From Neptuniibacter caesariensis (GTDB lineage Bacteria > Pseudomonadota > Gammaproteobacteria > Pseudomonadales > Balneatricaceae), in assembly GCF_000153345.1 (NCBI RefSeq), contig NZ_CH724126.1:532493-596492 (forward strand): a stretch of 64,000 nt of DNA, written 5' to 3'. Positions 34,254 through 42,471 of this stretch are shown one piece after another. Both the position numbers and the translations under genes were made by a program. The notes under the pieces are model-generated. The model had not been told where the DNA came from and ran no database searches. It worked only from the letters and a program-made list of their open reading frames with translations. Within the stretch, counting starts at the first letter, position 1. Every line of letters begins with the position of its first letter.

Positions 34254-35433
34254 AATGAGTCTCCCAAAGAGGGCTGGCAGTTGCGGGTTTGGCAAACGCC
34301 TTAAGAGGGGAAAGGTCAGGTGAAGCATCTGACTTTTCGCACAGCGGTAAGACCTGGTCTGCTAGATCGGGGGACAGAGCCAGCTTAGTTGGCCAGGCAA
34401 CAATGCAATTGCCTGTTTGTTGCGCATAAGCAGAATCAGGGCGAACGAGTGATGACTGCTTGGGTTCTGCTCGGTCGACTCGGAAACTACTCCATTGGGC
34501 GTTACTAAGATCAACCCAGGGTAGTAGCTCGTTGATCGCTTTTTTAGCGAAAATTATCTGGTTATTCTCGTCCCTTTCAACACCCGTTTCAGCAATGTCT
34601 CCGCCCAGATACCAAACCTGCTTCCCATCCTTGCATGGATGGGTGGTAATCGTTGCGACAGGCTTGCTGCTGGTACCAATACAATGGGCGAAGGTAGGCA
34701 GATCATGATCGTGTTTAACCATTACCATATGCAAGGGTCTGCGCTGCATTTCGGGGAGATCAATCTGGAGTTGTGACACGATCTGTTCATACCCTTCGCC
34801 AGAGGTAAGTACTAACTTCTTTGGTTCGAAGCAGATAGACTGTTCGGCAAAAGTAATGGAACTGATGTCCGAGCCTTCATATTCGATATCAGCCTGGGTT
34901 ATGTCCGCTTGCCAGATTCGATCTTCTACCGGCTTTCGTAAAGCATCAATCAGGCTTGGGACGTTAAGCACAATCTCGTTTAGACGGTATAGTGATCCCT
35001 TAAATGCTTGGTTTTGGAATACCGAGGGCCTTTCCTCTTTGGTGAGCTCTTCAACGCGTCCCCGAAACGCTTTTCTAGCGAAGAACGTGGTCATCTTGGC
35101 GCCTAATGAGCCTTTGGACCACATGTAGTGAGCGTCTGATAATTGTTCTACTTCTCGAAGGTCGAGTTCCCCATTACCTTGCAGGCAGTCCTTCCAGCGT
35201 TGGGGCATCTCTTTAATCGTATTTGAGGCTTGAGTTAATACGCCGTTAAGAGCGTATTTCGTGCCGCCATGGATGATGCCTTGGGCTCGGACAGTCTGGC
35301 CTCCACCTAAAGTGGTTTTCTCCAACAGGATTGCGTTGTAGCCATCCTGAACCGCTCTATTCAGTAGCCAAAGGCCCGCGACACCGCCGCCAACGATAAG
35401 TAGATCAATTTTCAGTATATTCATGGTCGGCAT
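34246..35433 (-). CDS. FAD-dependent oxidoreductase of DAO type
   Basis: The 395-residue protein begins with a dinucleotide-binding motif LLIVGGGVAGLWLLNRAV and has LLEKTTLGGGQTVRAQGIIHGG, typical of the DAO/glycerol-3-phosphate dehydrogenase-like superfamily. The C-terminal stretch NCIVAWPTKLALSPDLADQ contacts FAD. It oxidises an amine, polyol or amino acid in related enzymes; its substrate here is unknown. Two ATG codons lie in frame (35433 and 35424); the first is used. It overlaps the aldo/keto reductase by 8 bases. It is divergent from waaA with about 71 bp between, inside a region otherwise given to LPS synthesis. Confidence 0.82.
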   Translation of the reverse strand: MPTMNILKIDLLIVGGGVAGLWLLNRAVQDGYNAILLEKTTLGGGQTVRAQGIIHGGTKYALNGVLTQASNTIKEMPQRWKDCLQGNGELDLREVEQLSDAHYMWSKGSLGAKMTTFFARKAFRGRVEELTKEERPSVFQNQAFKGSLYRLNEIVLNVPSLIDALRKPVEDRIWQADITQADIEYEGSDISSITFAEQSICFEPKKLVLTSGEGYEQIVSQLQIDLPEMQRRPLHMVMVKHDHDLPTFAHCIGTSSKPVATITTHPCKDGKQVWYLGGDIAETGVERDENNQIIFAKKAINELLPWVDLSNAQWSSFRVDRAEPKQSSLVRPDSAYAQQTGNCIVAWPTKLALSPDLADQVLPLCEKSDASPDLSPLKAFAKPATASPLWETHFD

Positions 35434-35461
35434 TATAAGCCTGGGGGGGAATATCGACCAG

Positions 35462-35470
35462 TGTTATACT
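35462..35470 (+). promoter_or_regulatory. Extended -10 promoter element for waaA
   Basis: TGT-TATACT has the TGn extension and a near-consensus -10 hexamer, 34 bases before the waaA ATG. No matching -35 is evident, as for the ilvD promoter. Confidence 0.5.
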
Positions 35471-35504
35471 AGCGGTCGTTGTTATCTATCGATCTGGATT
35501 CTCG

Positions 35505-36776
35505 ATGAATCGTACGCTTTACACCTTATTCTTTTATCTTTCGTTACCTGTCATTTTGTTGCGTTTGTGGTGGCGAGGGCAGAAAGCTCCTGCATACAGA
35601 GAGCGTTGGCTGGAAAGGCTGGGCTTTATGCAGCCGTCAGAAAAAGGTTCTCAGCAACCTTTATGGATCCATGCGGTATCTGTGGGTGAAACCCTGGCTA
35701 TCGTGCCCTTGGTTAAGTTAATTCAGGCGCGCCATCCGGAACTACCGATTGTGATGACGACGATGACGCCTACGGGTGCCGAAAGGGTTAAGGCCAGCTT
35801 CGGCGATTTAGTGACACATTATTACTGCCCTTATGATCTTCCCGATGCCTTGGACCGTTTTCTGAATAAGGTTAACCCTAGGGGCTGTGTTATCGTTGAA
35901 ACTGAACTGTGGCCAAACCTTGTCAACGCCTGTCATAGCAGAAAGGTTCCTGTGCTTGTAGCTAATGCCAGGCTCTCCGAACGCTCTGCAAAAGGTTATG
36001 CTCGTTTTGCTAATCTGTCTCGATCTATGTTGCAACAAATCAATCTGATCGCCGCGCAAAACGCTACCGATGGTCAGCGCTTTTTAGATCTCGGCTTACC
36101 CTGCGATGCACTCAATGTGACAGGATCGATCAAGTTTGATGTTTCTGCTCCAGAAGGGGCGGAGCGCTTGGCCTATGCTCTGCGCGAGTTGTGGGGAACC
36201 CAACGTAACGTGTTGATTGCCGCCAGTACCCATGAGGGAGAAGAGGCTCAGTTATTGGAGGCTTTTCAGGTTTTAAGAGAAGCGCACCCGGAGCTGTTAC
36301 TCGTTATTGTTCCCAGACACCCTGAGCGGTTTGATCACGTTGCGGAACTGATTAAGGGCAAAGGTTGGAATCTTAGTCGGCGAAGTAAAGGGGATCAGCC
36401 GAGTGGCAAGACGGATGTTTACCTGGGTGACACAATGGGTGAGCTGATGAAGTTGATTGCAGCAGCCGATATTGCTTTTGTCGGAGGGAGTCTGATTGAG
36501 CGGGGTGGACATAACCCGCTAGAGCCCGCTGTATTGAAGAAGCCTGTGGTGATGGGACCGCATTATTTCAATTTTCTGCAGATATGTGATGCGCTTTCAG
36601 AGGCGGGCGGTTTAAGTGTTGCACACAACCAGAAAGAGCTGGAAGCTGAATTTGCTCGGTTGCTTTCAAACCATGAAGAGGCCTTATCTCAAGGAGAAAA
36701 AGGACTGCTTTTTGTTGAGAGTAATCAGGGTGCGTTGGAAAAGTTATACACCCTGATTAGTAAAACCTGTCTTTAG
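35505..36776 (+). CDS. waaA: 3-deoxy-D-manno-octulosonic acid transferase
   Basis: WaaA (KdtA) adds Kdo residues from CMP-Kdo to lipid IVA, the first core step, at the inner membrane. The 423 residues include an N-terminal membrane anchor (YTLFFYLSLPVILLRLWWR), WIHAVSVGETLAIVPLVK with the catalytic Glu, TMTPTGAERV, VIVETELWPNL, and the C-terminal GGHNPLEPAVLKKPVVMGPH, which is the Kdo-transferase signature. Number of Kdo units added cannot be told. Its stop codon overlaps that of the convergent gmhA by 4 bases without a terminator between. Confidence 0.96.
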   Translation: MNRTLYTLFFYLSLPVILLRLWWRGQKAPAYRERWLERLGFMQPSEKGSQQPLWIHAVSVGETLAIVPLVKLIQARHPELPIVMTTMTPTGAERVKASFGDLVTHYYCPYDLPDALDRFLNKVNPRGCVIVETELWPNLVNACHSRKVPVLVANARLSERSAKGYARFANLSRSMLQQINLIAAQNATDGQRFLDLGLPCDALNVTGSIKFDVSAPEGAERLAYALRELWGTQRNVLIAASTHEGEEAQLLEAFQVLREAHPELLLVIVPRHPERFDHVAELIKGKGWNLSRRSKGDQPSGKTDVYLGDTMGELMKLIAAADIAFVGGSLIERGGHNPLEPAVLKKPVVMGPHYFNFLQICDALSEAGGLSVAHNQKELEAEFARLLSNHEEALSQGEKGLLFVESNQGALEKLYTLISKTCL

Positions 36777-37339
36777 GTTTCTTTTTGACTGCGTGCATCC
36801 ATCTCTTCGCAGAGCCAGTGTCCAATAAAGATGTGTGCTTCCTGAATGCGAGCGGTTTCATCTGAAGGTACGCGGATCAGGTGGTCCGCAATCTCATTTA
36901 ACTGGCCGCCGCTGGAACCAGTCCAGGCCCAACAAATACAACCGATCTTTTTTGCTGCAGTGATCGCGTCGATCACATTTTTGCTGTTCCCTGAGGTAGA
37001 TATACCGATAATCAGATCCTCTGGTTTAGCTAATGCCTCAACCTGACGGGTGAATACTGTATCAAAGCTATAATCATTGCTGTGGGCAGTAAGAATGGAT
37101 GTGTCAACTGTCAGAGCAATCGCTGCAAGTGGGCTGCGTTCCGCTTTGTAGCGTACGACAAACTCTGCGGCTAAATGCTGGCTATCTGCTGCGCTTCCAC
37201 CGTTCCCCATAAAGATCAGCTTGCCGCCATTGGCAAAACACTGATCGATCTGCTCAGCAAGCTTGATAACTTCAGTTTCTATTGTAGGTAACTGATTAAA
37301 GGTCTCAAAATGGCGTTGCAGAGCGTTATTAAATGACAT
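36773..37339 (-). CDS. gmhA: Phosphoheptose isomerase (sedoheptulose 7-phosphate isomerase)
   Basis: GmhA converts sedoheptulose 7-phosphate to heptose 7-phosphate, feeding HldE. The 188 residues show the SIS domain: FMGNGGSAADSQHLAAEFV (phosphate-binding loop), LTAHSNDYSFD and the second loop GISTSGNSKNVIDAI, then QEAHIFIGHWLCEEMD with zinc-site residues. The start is the ATG at 37339: AGGTG lies six bases upstream, inside the last codons of cyaY, while a GTG three codons upstream would place that site inside the gene. It follows cyaY by one base, so the two are translationally linked. Confidence 0.93.
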   Translation of the reverse strand: MSFNNALQRHFETFNQLPTIETEVIKLAEQIDQCFANGGKLIFMGNGGSAADSQHLAAEFVVRYKAERSPLAAIALTVDTSILTAHSNDYSFDTVFTRQVEALAKPEDLIIGISTSGNSKNVIDAITAAKKIGCICWAWTGSSGGQLNEIADHLIRVPSDETARIQEAHIFIGHWLCEEMDARSQKET

Positions 37340-37340
37340 T

Positions 37341-37673
37341 TCAGGCACCTGTTAAATCAAAAGTAAGTTCTTCTCCAGCCTGTTCACGGTATGCGGCAGT
37401 GAGAAACTGATCCAGGCGCTGGCCATCACTATCTAATACCCAGCTTTCCGCGGCTTGATCATAGTTAAAATGAAAACCACCGCCTTTAGTGGCGAGCCAA
37501 AGCTGCTTTACCGGCGTTTGGCGGGTGAAGATCAACTGTGTACGGTTCTCACAGATGATCGTAAGAATACCCCCACCTAACTGAGCGTCGATGTCAGTTT
37601 CTGCATCGTCCAGTCGTTCTTCAATCTGATCAAGGGTCAGATCAACCAGATCATTAAATTCAGTCTCAGTCAT
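37341..37673 (-). CDS. cyaY: Frataxin-like protein CyaY
   Basis: CyaY is a small iron-binding protein that acts with the IscS cysteine desulfurase in iron-sulfur cluster assembly. The 110 residues show the frataxin layout: an acidic first helix (FNDLVDLTLDQIEERLDDAE, with the iron-binding acidic ridge), then strands with QLIFTRQTPVKQLWLATKGG and GFHFNYDQAAESWVLDSDG. It is transcribed with gmhA here, and divergently from lptM and lysA, the same cyaY/lptM/dapF neighbourhood as in E. coli. Confidence 0.94.
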   Translation of the reverse strand: MTETEFNDLVDLTLDQIEERLDDAETDIDAQLGGGILTIICENRTQLIFTRQTPVKQLWLATKGGGFHFNYDQAAESWVLDSDGQRLDQFLTAAYREQAGEELTFDLTGA

Positions 37674-37826
37674 GGCTTACTCCGGCGTTTCGCCTCATCC
37701 TTAAATTAACAGGGGCTAGATTATAGCAAGCAATCGTGAAAAGCCGAAGAATGCTTCTCATTGCTTTTCATCCATGAGAAAAATACCCAATAACCTATGC
37801 TTTGGCCCAACAAATTAAAAACGCTT

Positions 37827-37855
37827 TTAGCAAAATACCCGCTTGCAGGTATAAT
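37827..37855 (+). promoter_or_regulatory. Sigma-70-type promoter of the lptM-lysA-dapF-xerC operon
   Basis: TTAGCA (37827-37832) and a perfect TATAAT (37850-37855) are separated by 17 bases. The start would lie about 7 bases later, upstream of the lptM GTG at 37889. No other promoter is evident before lysA. Confidence 0.72.
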
Positions 37856-37888
37856 CACCGCATTAGACCGTTATTCGGGGAAAATGCT

Positions 37889-38017
37889 GTGAAAAAACAA
37901 ACGACATATTTAGGGCTAGCGGTAATTTTTAGCCTGGTATTGCTGGGAGGCTGCGGTCAAAAAGGGCCTTTGTACCTGCCAGATGGTAAGGATCAGAAGC
38001 AGTCACAGCAGAAGTAA
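37889..38017 (+). CDS. lptM: LPS-assembly lipoprotein LptM (YifL-type)
   Basis: A 42-residue lipoprotein is read from the GTG at 37889. It has a lysine start (KKQ), a hydrophobic helix (TYLGLAVIFSLVLL) and the lipobox LLGGC, so cysteine would be lipidated. CGQKGPLYLPDG follows, which is the LptM/YifL signature. A longer frame from 37802 would put a charged stretch ahead of the signal sequence and is unlikely. GGGGA lies about 8-10 bases upstream. In E. coli LptM helps mature the LptDE translocon that inserts LPS in the outer membrane. It is followed by lysA in 20 bp. Confidence 0.85.
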   Translation: MKKQTTYLGLAVIFSLVLLGGCGQKGPLYLPDGKDQKQSQQK

Positions 38018-38037
38018 ATCAAGTTAAGAGATTGTAA

Positions 38038-39294
38038 ATGGATAATTTTGAGTACCGTAATGGGCAGCTTTGCTGTGAAGATGTTGCTCTGGCGGGTGTG
38101 GCTGAAGAGTTTGGCACCCCAACCTATGTTTATTCCCGAGATGCGCTTGAGCGTGCTTATCTTGCATATGCGGATGCGTTGGAAGGGCATAAGTCACTGG
38201 TTTGTTATGCAGTAAAAGCTAATTCTAATTTGGCAGTTTTGAATGTGCTGGCTCGATTGGGTGCGGGTTTTGATATCGTATCTGTGGGTGAGTTGGAGCG
38301 TGTACTGCGCGCAGGTGGTGATGCCGCTAAAATAGTTTTCTCAGGGGTAGGTAAACAGCCTCATGAAATTCAACGTGCTCTAGAAGTAGGCATCCGTTGT
38401 TTCAACATCGAATCCGAAGCTGAGTTGGAAAGAGTAAATGAGGTAGCGGGTTCAGAAGGTAAAGTCGCTGCTATCTCGTTCCGGGTAAATCCAGATGTTG
38501 ACGCGGGGACACATCCTTACATTTCAACCGGTCTTAAAGAGAATAAATTCGGTATTGATATCGATGATGCTGTTCGTATTTATAGCCGCGCAGCTGACAT
38601 GGACCATGTTGATGTTGTTGGTATGGATTGCCATATCGGTAGCCAGCTTACGGAAGTTGATCCGTTCCTCGATGCGCTTGATCGTGTGCTGATGCTGGTG
38701 GATAAAATCGCTGAACAGGGCATCAAAATTAAGCATCTGGATCTGGGTGGCGGACTGGGTGTTTGCTATACCGATGAAGTACCGCCAACACCTCAGGAGT
38801 ACATCGCTGAGGTCCTGAAGAAAGTTGAAGGTCGCGATCTTGAACTGATCTTTGAGCCTGGTCGCTCAATTGCTGCGAATGCTGGTGTCATGCTGACACG
38901 CGTGGAATTCCTGAAATGCACGGGCGAAAAGAATTTCGCCATTATTGATGGGGCAATGAACGATCTAATCCGTCCTTCTCTCTACAGCGCGTATCAGGAA
39001 ATTGTTCCAGTGATGTTGCGTGAGACGGGAGAAGAGCAGCAGTGGGATCTGGTAGGACCTGTTTGTGAAACCGGTGACTTCCTGGGTAAAGATCGTAGCT
39101 TGAATCTTGAAGCGGGTGATCTGTTGGCGGTTTGCTCAGCAGGCGCATATGGTTTTGTGATGGCGTCAAATTACAACAGCCGAGGCCGTCCTGCTGAAGT
39201 GATGATCGATGACAATAAATCCTATCTGATTCGTAAGCGCGAATCTTTGGCTGATCTGGTTAAAGGCGAACAGCTGCTGCCAAAAGATCGATAA
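38038..39294 (+). CDS. lysA: Diaminopimelate decarboxylase
   Basis: LysA decarboxylates meso-diaminopimelate to lysine, the last step of lysine synthesis, using PLP. The 418 residues include the PLP lysine in CYAVKANSN (Lys60), the HIGSQL histidine motif, LDLGGGLGVCY (phosphate-binding glycines), EPGRSIAANAG and the active-site Cys in GPVCETGDFLG. ATG is used. The gene is in an operon with lptM and dapF (9-bp gap), so both ends of the diaminopimelate branch are made together. Confidence 0.97.
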   Translation: MDNFEYRNGQLCCEDVALAGVAEEFGTPTYVYSRDALERAYLAYADALEGHKSLVCYAVKANSNLAVLNVLARLGAGFDIVSVGELERVLRAGGDAAKIVFSGVGKQPHEIQRALEVGIRCFNIESEAELERVNEVAGSEGKVAAISFRVNPDVDAGTHPYISTGLKENKFGIDIDDAVRIYSRAADMDHVDVVGMDCHIGSQLTEVDPFLDALDRVLMLVDKIAEQGIKIKHLDLGGGLGVCYTDEVPPTPQEYIAEVLKKVEGRDLELIFEPGRSIAANAGVMLTRVEFLKCTGEKNFAIIDGAMNDLIRPSLYSAYQEIVPVMLRETGEEQQWDLVGPVCETGDFLGKDRSLNLEAGDLLAVCSAGAYGFVMASNYNSRGRPAEVMIDDNKSYLIRKRESLADLVKGEQLLPKDR

Positions 39295-39303
39295 GGTGGA
39301 CTG

Positions 39304-40146
39304 ATGTTAGTTCGTTTTACCAAAATGCATGGTTTGGGGAATGACTTTATGGTGCTGGATCTGGTGACCCAGCGCGTTAAAGTGACGCCTAAACTGGTTA
39401 AAAAACTGGGTGATCGTAACTTTGGGGTGGGCTTTGATCAGTTACTGATTGTTGAGCCACCATCAGAGCCGGATATCGATTTCCGTTACCGTATATTCAA
39501 TCAGGATGGGTCTGAAGTAGAAAATTGCGGAAATGGCGCACGTTGTTTTGCCAAGTTTGTTCGAGATAAGCGTCTGACGGGTAAGTCAGAAGTCGTAGTG
39601 CAAACCGCCAATGGGCAGATGACGCTAAAGATTCATCCCGACAAACGAGTCGAGGTGAATATGGGAGCGCCTATCCTTGCGCCTGTAGATGTTCCTTTTC
39701 AGGCGGATCAGAAGGCGACAACCTACGCCATCGATGTTCCATTATCTCAAGGTGATCAGCAGGTAGAGCTGAGTGCGATCTCCATGGGTAATCCGCATGG
39801 TGTATTGATTGTGGACAGCACAGAGAATGCACCGGTTGAAACACTGGGACCCGCATTGGAAGCACATGAGCGGTTCCCGGCTAAAGCCAATATTGGTTTT
39901 ATGCAGGTTATCTCGCGAAATGAAGTTAATCTAAGGGTATTTGAGCGCGGCGTTGGTGAAACCATCGCGTGTGGTACAGGCGCTTGTGCTGCAGTGGTAG
40001 CTGGCAAACTGCGTGGGGTTCTGGATATGCCGGTGACGGTTCATTTACCGGGTGGTGATCTGGAGATCGAATGGCACGGTGAAGGGCAGCCGGTTATTAT
40101 GACCGGACCGGCGACAACAGTTTATGAAGGGCAGATCTTTGTATGA
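39304..40146 (+). CDS. dapF: Diaminopimelate epimerase
   Basis: DapF makes meso-diaminopimelate from the LL form, for lysine and peptidoglycan. It is a cofactor-independent two-base enzyme. Both catalytic cysteines are visible: Cys75 in ENCGNGARC and Cys223 in [11 protein letters not shown]. 280 residues is typical. [15 protein letters not shown] at the start is the family signature. It overlaps the DUF484 gene by 4 bases (ATGA). The order lysA-dapF-DUF484-xerC matches the widely conserved gammaproteobacterial arrangement. Confidence 0.97.
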   Translation: MLVRFTKMHGLGNDFMVLDLVTQRVKVTPKLVKKLGDRNFGVGFDQLLIVEPPSEPDIDFRYRIFNQDGSEVENCGNGARCFAKFVRDKRLTGKSEVVVQTANGQMTLKIHPDKRVEVNMGAPILAPVDVPFQADQKATTYAIDVPLSQGDQQVELSAISMGNPHGVLIVDSTENAPVETLGPALEAHERFPAKANIGFMQVISRNEVNLRVFERGVGETIACGTGACAAVVAGKLRGVLDMPVTVHLPGGDLEIEWHGEGQPVIMTGPATTVYEGQIFV

Positions 40147-40829
40147 GTGATAACAATCAGGGGCAGATTCTCGAATCACAGGTAGCAGAATATCTGGCGC
40201 AACATCCGGACTTCTTTTCTCGTAATGTTAAATTGCTCGAGAAATTGCATGTTCCTCATGAAACGGGACGTGCTGTATCTCTGATCGAACGTCAGACGAC
40301 CGTTTTGCGCGAGAAGAATCAGAATCTGACTGCCCATCTGTCGGACCTGATTGATATTGCCAGACACAATGATCTGCAGTTTGAAAAAACCAAACGCATG
40401 GTGCTGGCGTTACTTGAAGCGGAGACCTTGGATGATATTGCGGTAGCGATTGATGAAAGCCTCTGCCAGGACTTCGCCAGCGATTCCACTGCGCTTATCC
40501 TCTTCACCAGCAAACCGTTGGATGTGAATAACCTGCGTTTAATGTTGCGTGATGATGCGACGGCTATCAGCAACCTTATTGGTACTAATCTGCCAACCTG
40601 TGGTCGCCTAAGCGAAGTGGAAAATCAGTTCATTTTTGCGGATGAATCCGTAAAGGTTCAATCTGCAGCGGTTATTCCCCTGGTTCAGGGTGAAACGCTT
40701 GGGCTATTAGCGATCGGAAGTTTTGATGCGAATTACTTCAGCAGTAGTCAGGGAACCGTGCTGCTCAGCTATGTGGGTGAGGTTTTAAGCCGCGTGGCTT
40801 ACCGCATTCTTCGTCAACAGGAACACTAA
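40143..40829 (+). CDS. yigA: DUF484 family protein (YigA)
   Basis: The 228-residue protein begins with a family-typical N-terminus ([20 protein letters not shown], then [17 protein letters not shown]). A short coiled-coil helix follows, then a GAF-like domain (from about residue 85). Its function is not known; the family is nearly always found between dapF and xerC. It lies between those two genes here too, overlapping dapF by 4 bases and followed by xerC after 15 bp. No catalytic motif is visible. Confidence 0.9.
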   Translation: MSDNNQGQILESQVAEYLAQHPDFFSRNVKLLEKLHVPHETGRAVSLIERQTTVLREKNQNLTAHLSDLIDIARHNDLQFEKTKRMVLALLEAETLDDIAVAIDESLCQDFASDSTALILFTSKPLDVNNLRLMLRDDATAISNLIGTNLPTCGRLSEVENQFIFADESVKVQSAAVIPLVQGETLGLLAIGSFDANYFSSSQGTVLLSYVGEVLSRVAYRILRQQEH

Positions 40830-40844
40830 TAATCGGGGGTAGAG

Positions 40845-41744
40845 TTGAAAGAAGCTCAATTAGAGCAGTTCATTCACTACTTGGCGAATGAGCGGCAGCT
40901 CTCCCCGCATACGCTTGATAATTACACGCGCGATATCAATCGGTTCTTTGACTTTACGGAAGAGCAAGGAATTCCCGCGTGGTCTTCGGTTACGGCTAAA
41001 CAGGTTCGTCAGTTTGCAGCGCAGATCCATCGACAGGGATTAGCTGGCAAAAGTATCCAGCGTAGCTTGTCTGCGTTACGGAGTTTCTTCCGTTTTCTCT
41101 CCCGTGAGGGTGTTGTCGATCAGAACCCAGCGGATGCCGTTCAGGCCCCGAAATCTCAACGTAAGCTGCCGGAAACGCTGGATGTCGACCAGATTGATCG
41201 TTTGCTTGATATTCCGGTAAAGGACGCTGTTTCGGCCAGGGATTCCGCGATCATGGAGCTGATATATTCTTCAGGGCTGCGTATCTCTGAGCTGGTTGGG
41301 CTCGATATACATAGCCTGGATCTCGCAGATCACAGCCTTAGAGTGCTGGGTAAAGGGAATAAACAGCGCGAGCTGCCAATCGGTCGAAAAGCTTTGCAGG
41401 CTATTGATCGTTGGTTGGATTACCGCCATGAGCTGGCCAGCTTCGATGAAAATGCCTTGTTTGTCAGTAGCAGAGGTAAGCGTATCTCTGTTCGTACTGT
41501 GCAGCAACGGATGTACCATTGGGGTAAATATCTGGAAGTTAATGGTCATGTTCATCCACACCGCCTGCGTCATAGCTTCGCGAGCCATATGCTTGAATCA
41601 AGCGGAGATCTTAGAGCGGTTCAGGAGTTGTTGGGTCATGAAGATATTTCCACGACCCAGATTTATACACATCTGGACTTCCAGCACCTGATGCAGGTTT
41701 ATGAAGGGGCGCACCCCCGGGCACATAAGAAAGGTAAGAAATGA
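40845..41744 (+). CDS. xerC: Tyrosine recombinase XerC
   Basis: XerC acts with XerD at dif to resolve chromosome dimers at the division septum. The 299 residues have an N-terminal core-binding SAM-like domain (LSPHTLDNYTRDINRFF) and a C-terminal catalytic domain. Arg in SSGLRISELVGLD, the HPHRLRHSFASHMLESSGD box (H-x-x-R), GHEDISTTQIYTH with His and catalytic Tyr are all present. The start is TTG, with GGGGGT upstream; no earlier ATG exists in frame. Its stop overlaps the HAD gene by 4 bases. Confidence 0.95.
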   Translation: MKEAQLEQFIHYLANERQLSPHTLDNYTRDINRFFDFTEEQGIPAWSSVTAKQVRQFAAQIHRQGLAGKSIQRSLSALRSFFRFLSREGVVDQNPADAVQAPKSQRKLPETLDVDQIDRLLDIPVKDAVSARDSAIMELIYSSGLRISELVGLDIHSLDLADHSLRVLGKGNKQRELPIGRKALQAIDRWLDYRHELASFDENALFVSSRGKRISVRTVQQRMYHWGKYLEVNGHVHPHRLRHSFASHMLESSGDLRAVQELLGHEDISTTQIYTHLDFQHLMQVYEGAHPRAHKKGKK

Positions 41745-42445
41745 TCCGTTGTATAACCTTTGATCTTGATGACACGCTTTGGGCAGTTGATCCTGTGATT
41801 CGTCATGCAAACCAATCCATGTTTAGTTGGTTAACAGAGCATGCGCCTGCGTTCACCAAAAATTACCAGCTACGTGATCTGGTTACCCTGCGTAAACAGG
41901 TGCTTGAGGATGCTCCTGATATCTCCCATAGCGTTACCCTGATTCGTCAGGCCCAGCTAACTTACGGGCTAAGGCAGGTGGGGTACTCCGATGAAGATAC
42001 CGAGTTATTGGCTGCAAAAGCATTCGAAGTCTTTATTCGAGCCCGGCAACAAGTGGTGTTCTTCGAGCATGCCAGAGAGATGCTGAGTGACTTGAAAGAA
42101 AAAGGTTTTCTACTGGGTGCGCTGAGCAACGGAAATGCCGATATCCACCAAGTAGGTTTGGCGGATTTGATAGATTTTCAGTTTAAAGCAGACGATGTCG
42201 GCCAGATGAAACCTCATCCACTGATGTTTCAGCAGATGCTGGAGCATACAGGGCTGACCCCAGAGCAAGTGATACACGTCGGTGATAACCCTGAACATGA
42301 TATCGAAGGTGCCGCGGCTCTGGGGATTAGAACAATCTGGGTTAACATCCACGGAGATGATCAGGTTGTTCCTGCGGATAAAACGGTGACTTGTCTGTCT
42401 CAGTTAGTAAACGCTGTAACCGAGATAAATACTCAGGCCGGCTAA
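41741..42445 (+). CDS. yigB: HAD-family hydrolase, YigB type
   Basis: This 234-residue phosphatase has HAD motif I DLDDTLWAVD near residue 8, motif II LGALSNGNAD, motif III lysine in DVGQMKPHPLMF and motif IV HVGDNPEHDIEGAAALG. In E. coli YigB dephosphorylates FMN to riboflavin; the same is likely here given the same position after xerC. It is the last gene of the operon that began at lptM. Its stop codon lies in the loop of the terminator hairpin. Confidence 0.9.
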   Translation: MIRCITFDLDDTLWAVDPVIRHANQSMFSWLTEHAPAFTKNYQLRDLVTLRKQVLEDAPDISHSVTLIRQAQLTYGLRQVGYSDEDTELLAAKAFEVFIRARQQVVFFEHAREMLSDLKEKGFLLGALSNGNADIHQVGLADLIDFQFKADDVGQMKPHPLMFQQMLEHTGLTPEQVIHVGDNPEHDIEGAAALGIRTIWVNIHGDDQVVPADKTVTCLSQLVNAVTEINTQAG

Positions 42446-42456
42446 CCGGCCTGAGT
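42431..42456. terminator. Terminator hairpin containing the yigB stop codon in its loop
   Basis: ACTCAGGCCGG (42431-42441) and CCGGCCTGAGT (42446-42456) are an 11-bp perfect inverted repeat with CTAA as loop. The yigB stop TAA occupies 42443-42445. A short TTTT run follows a few bases later on the plus strand. The convergent chemoreceptor gene ends 15 bases away, so both transcripts may use it. Confidence 0.7.
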
Positions 42457-42471
42457 TGACCTTTTGGTGCA

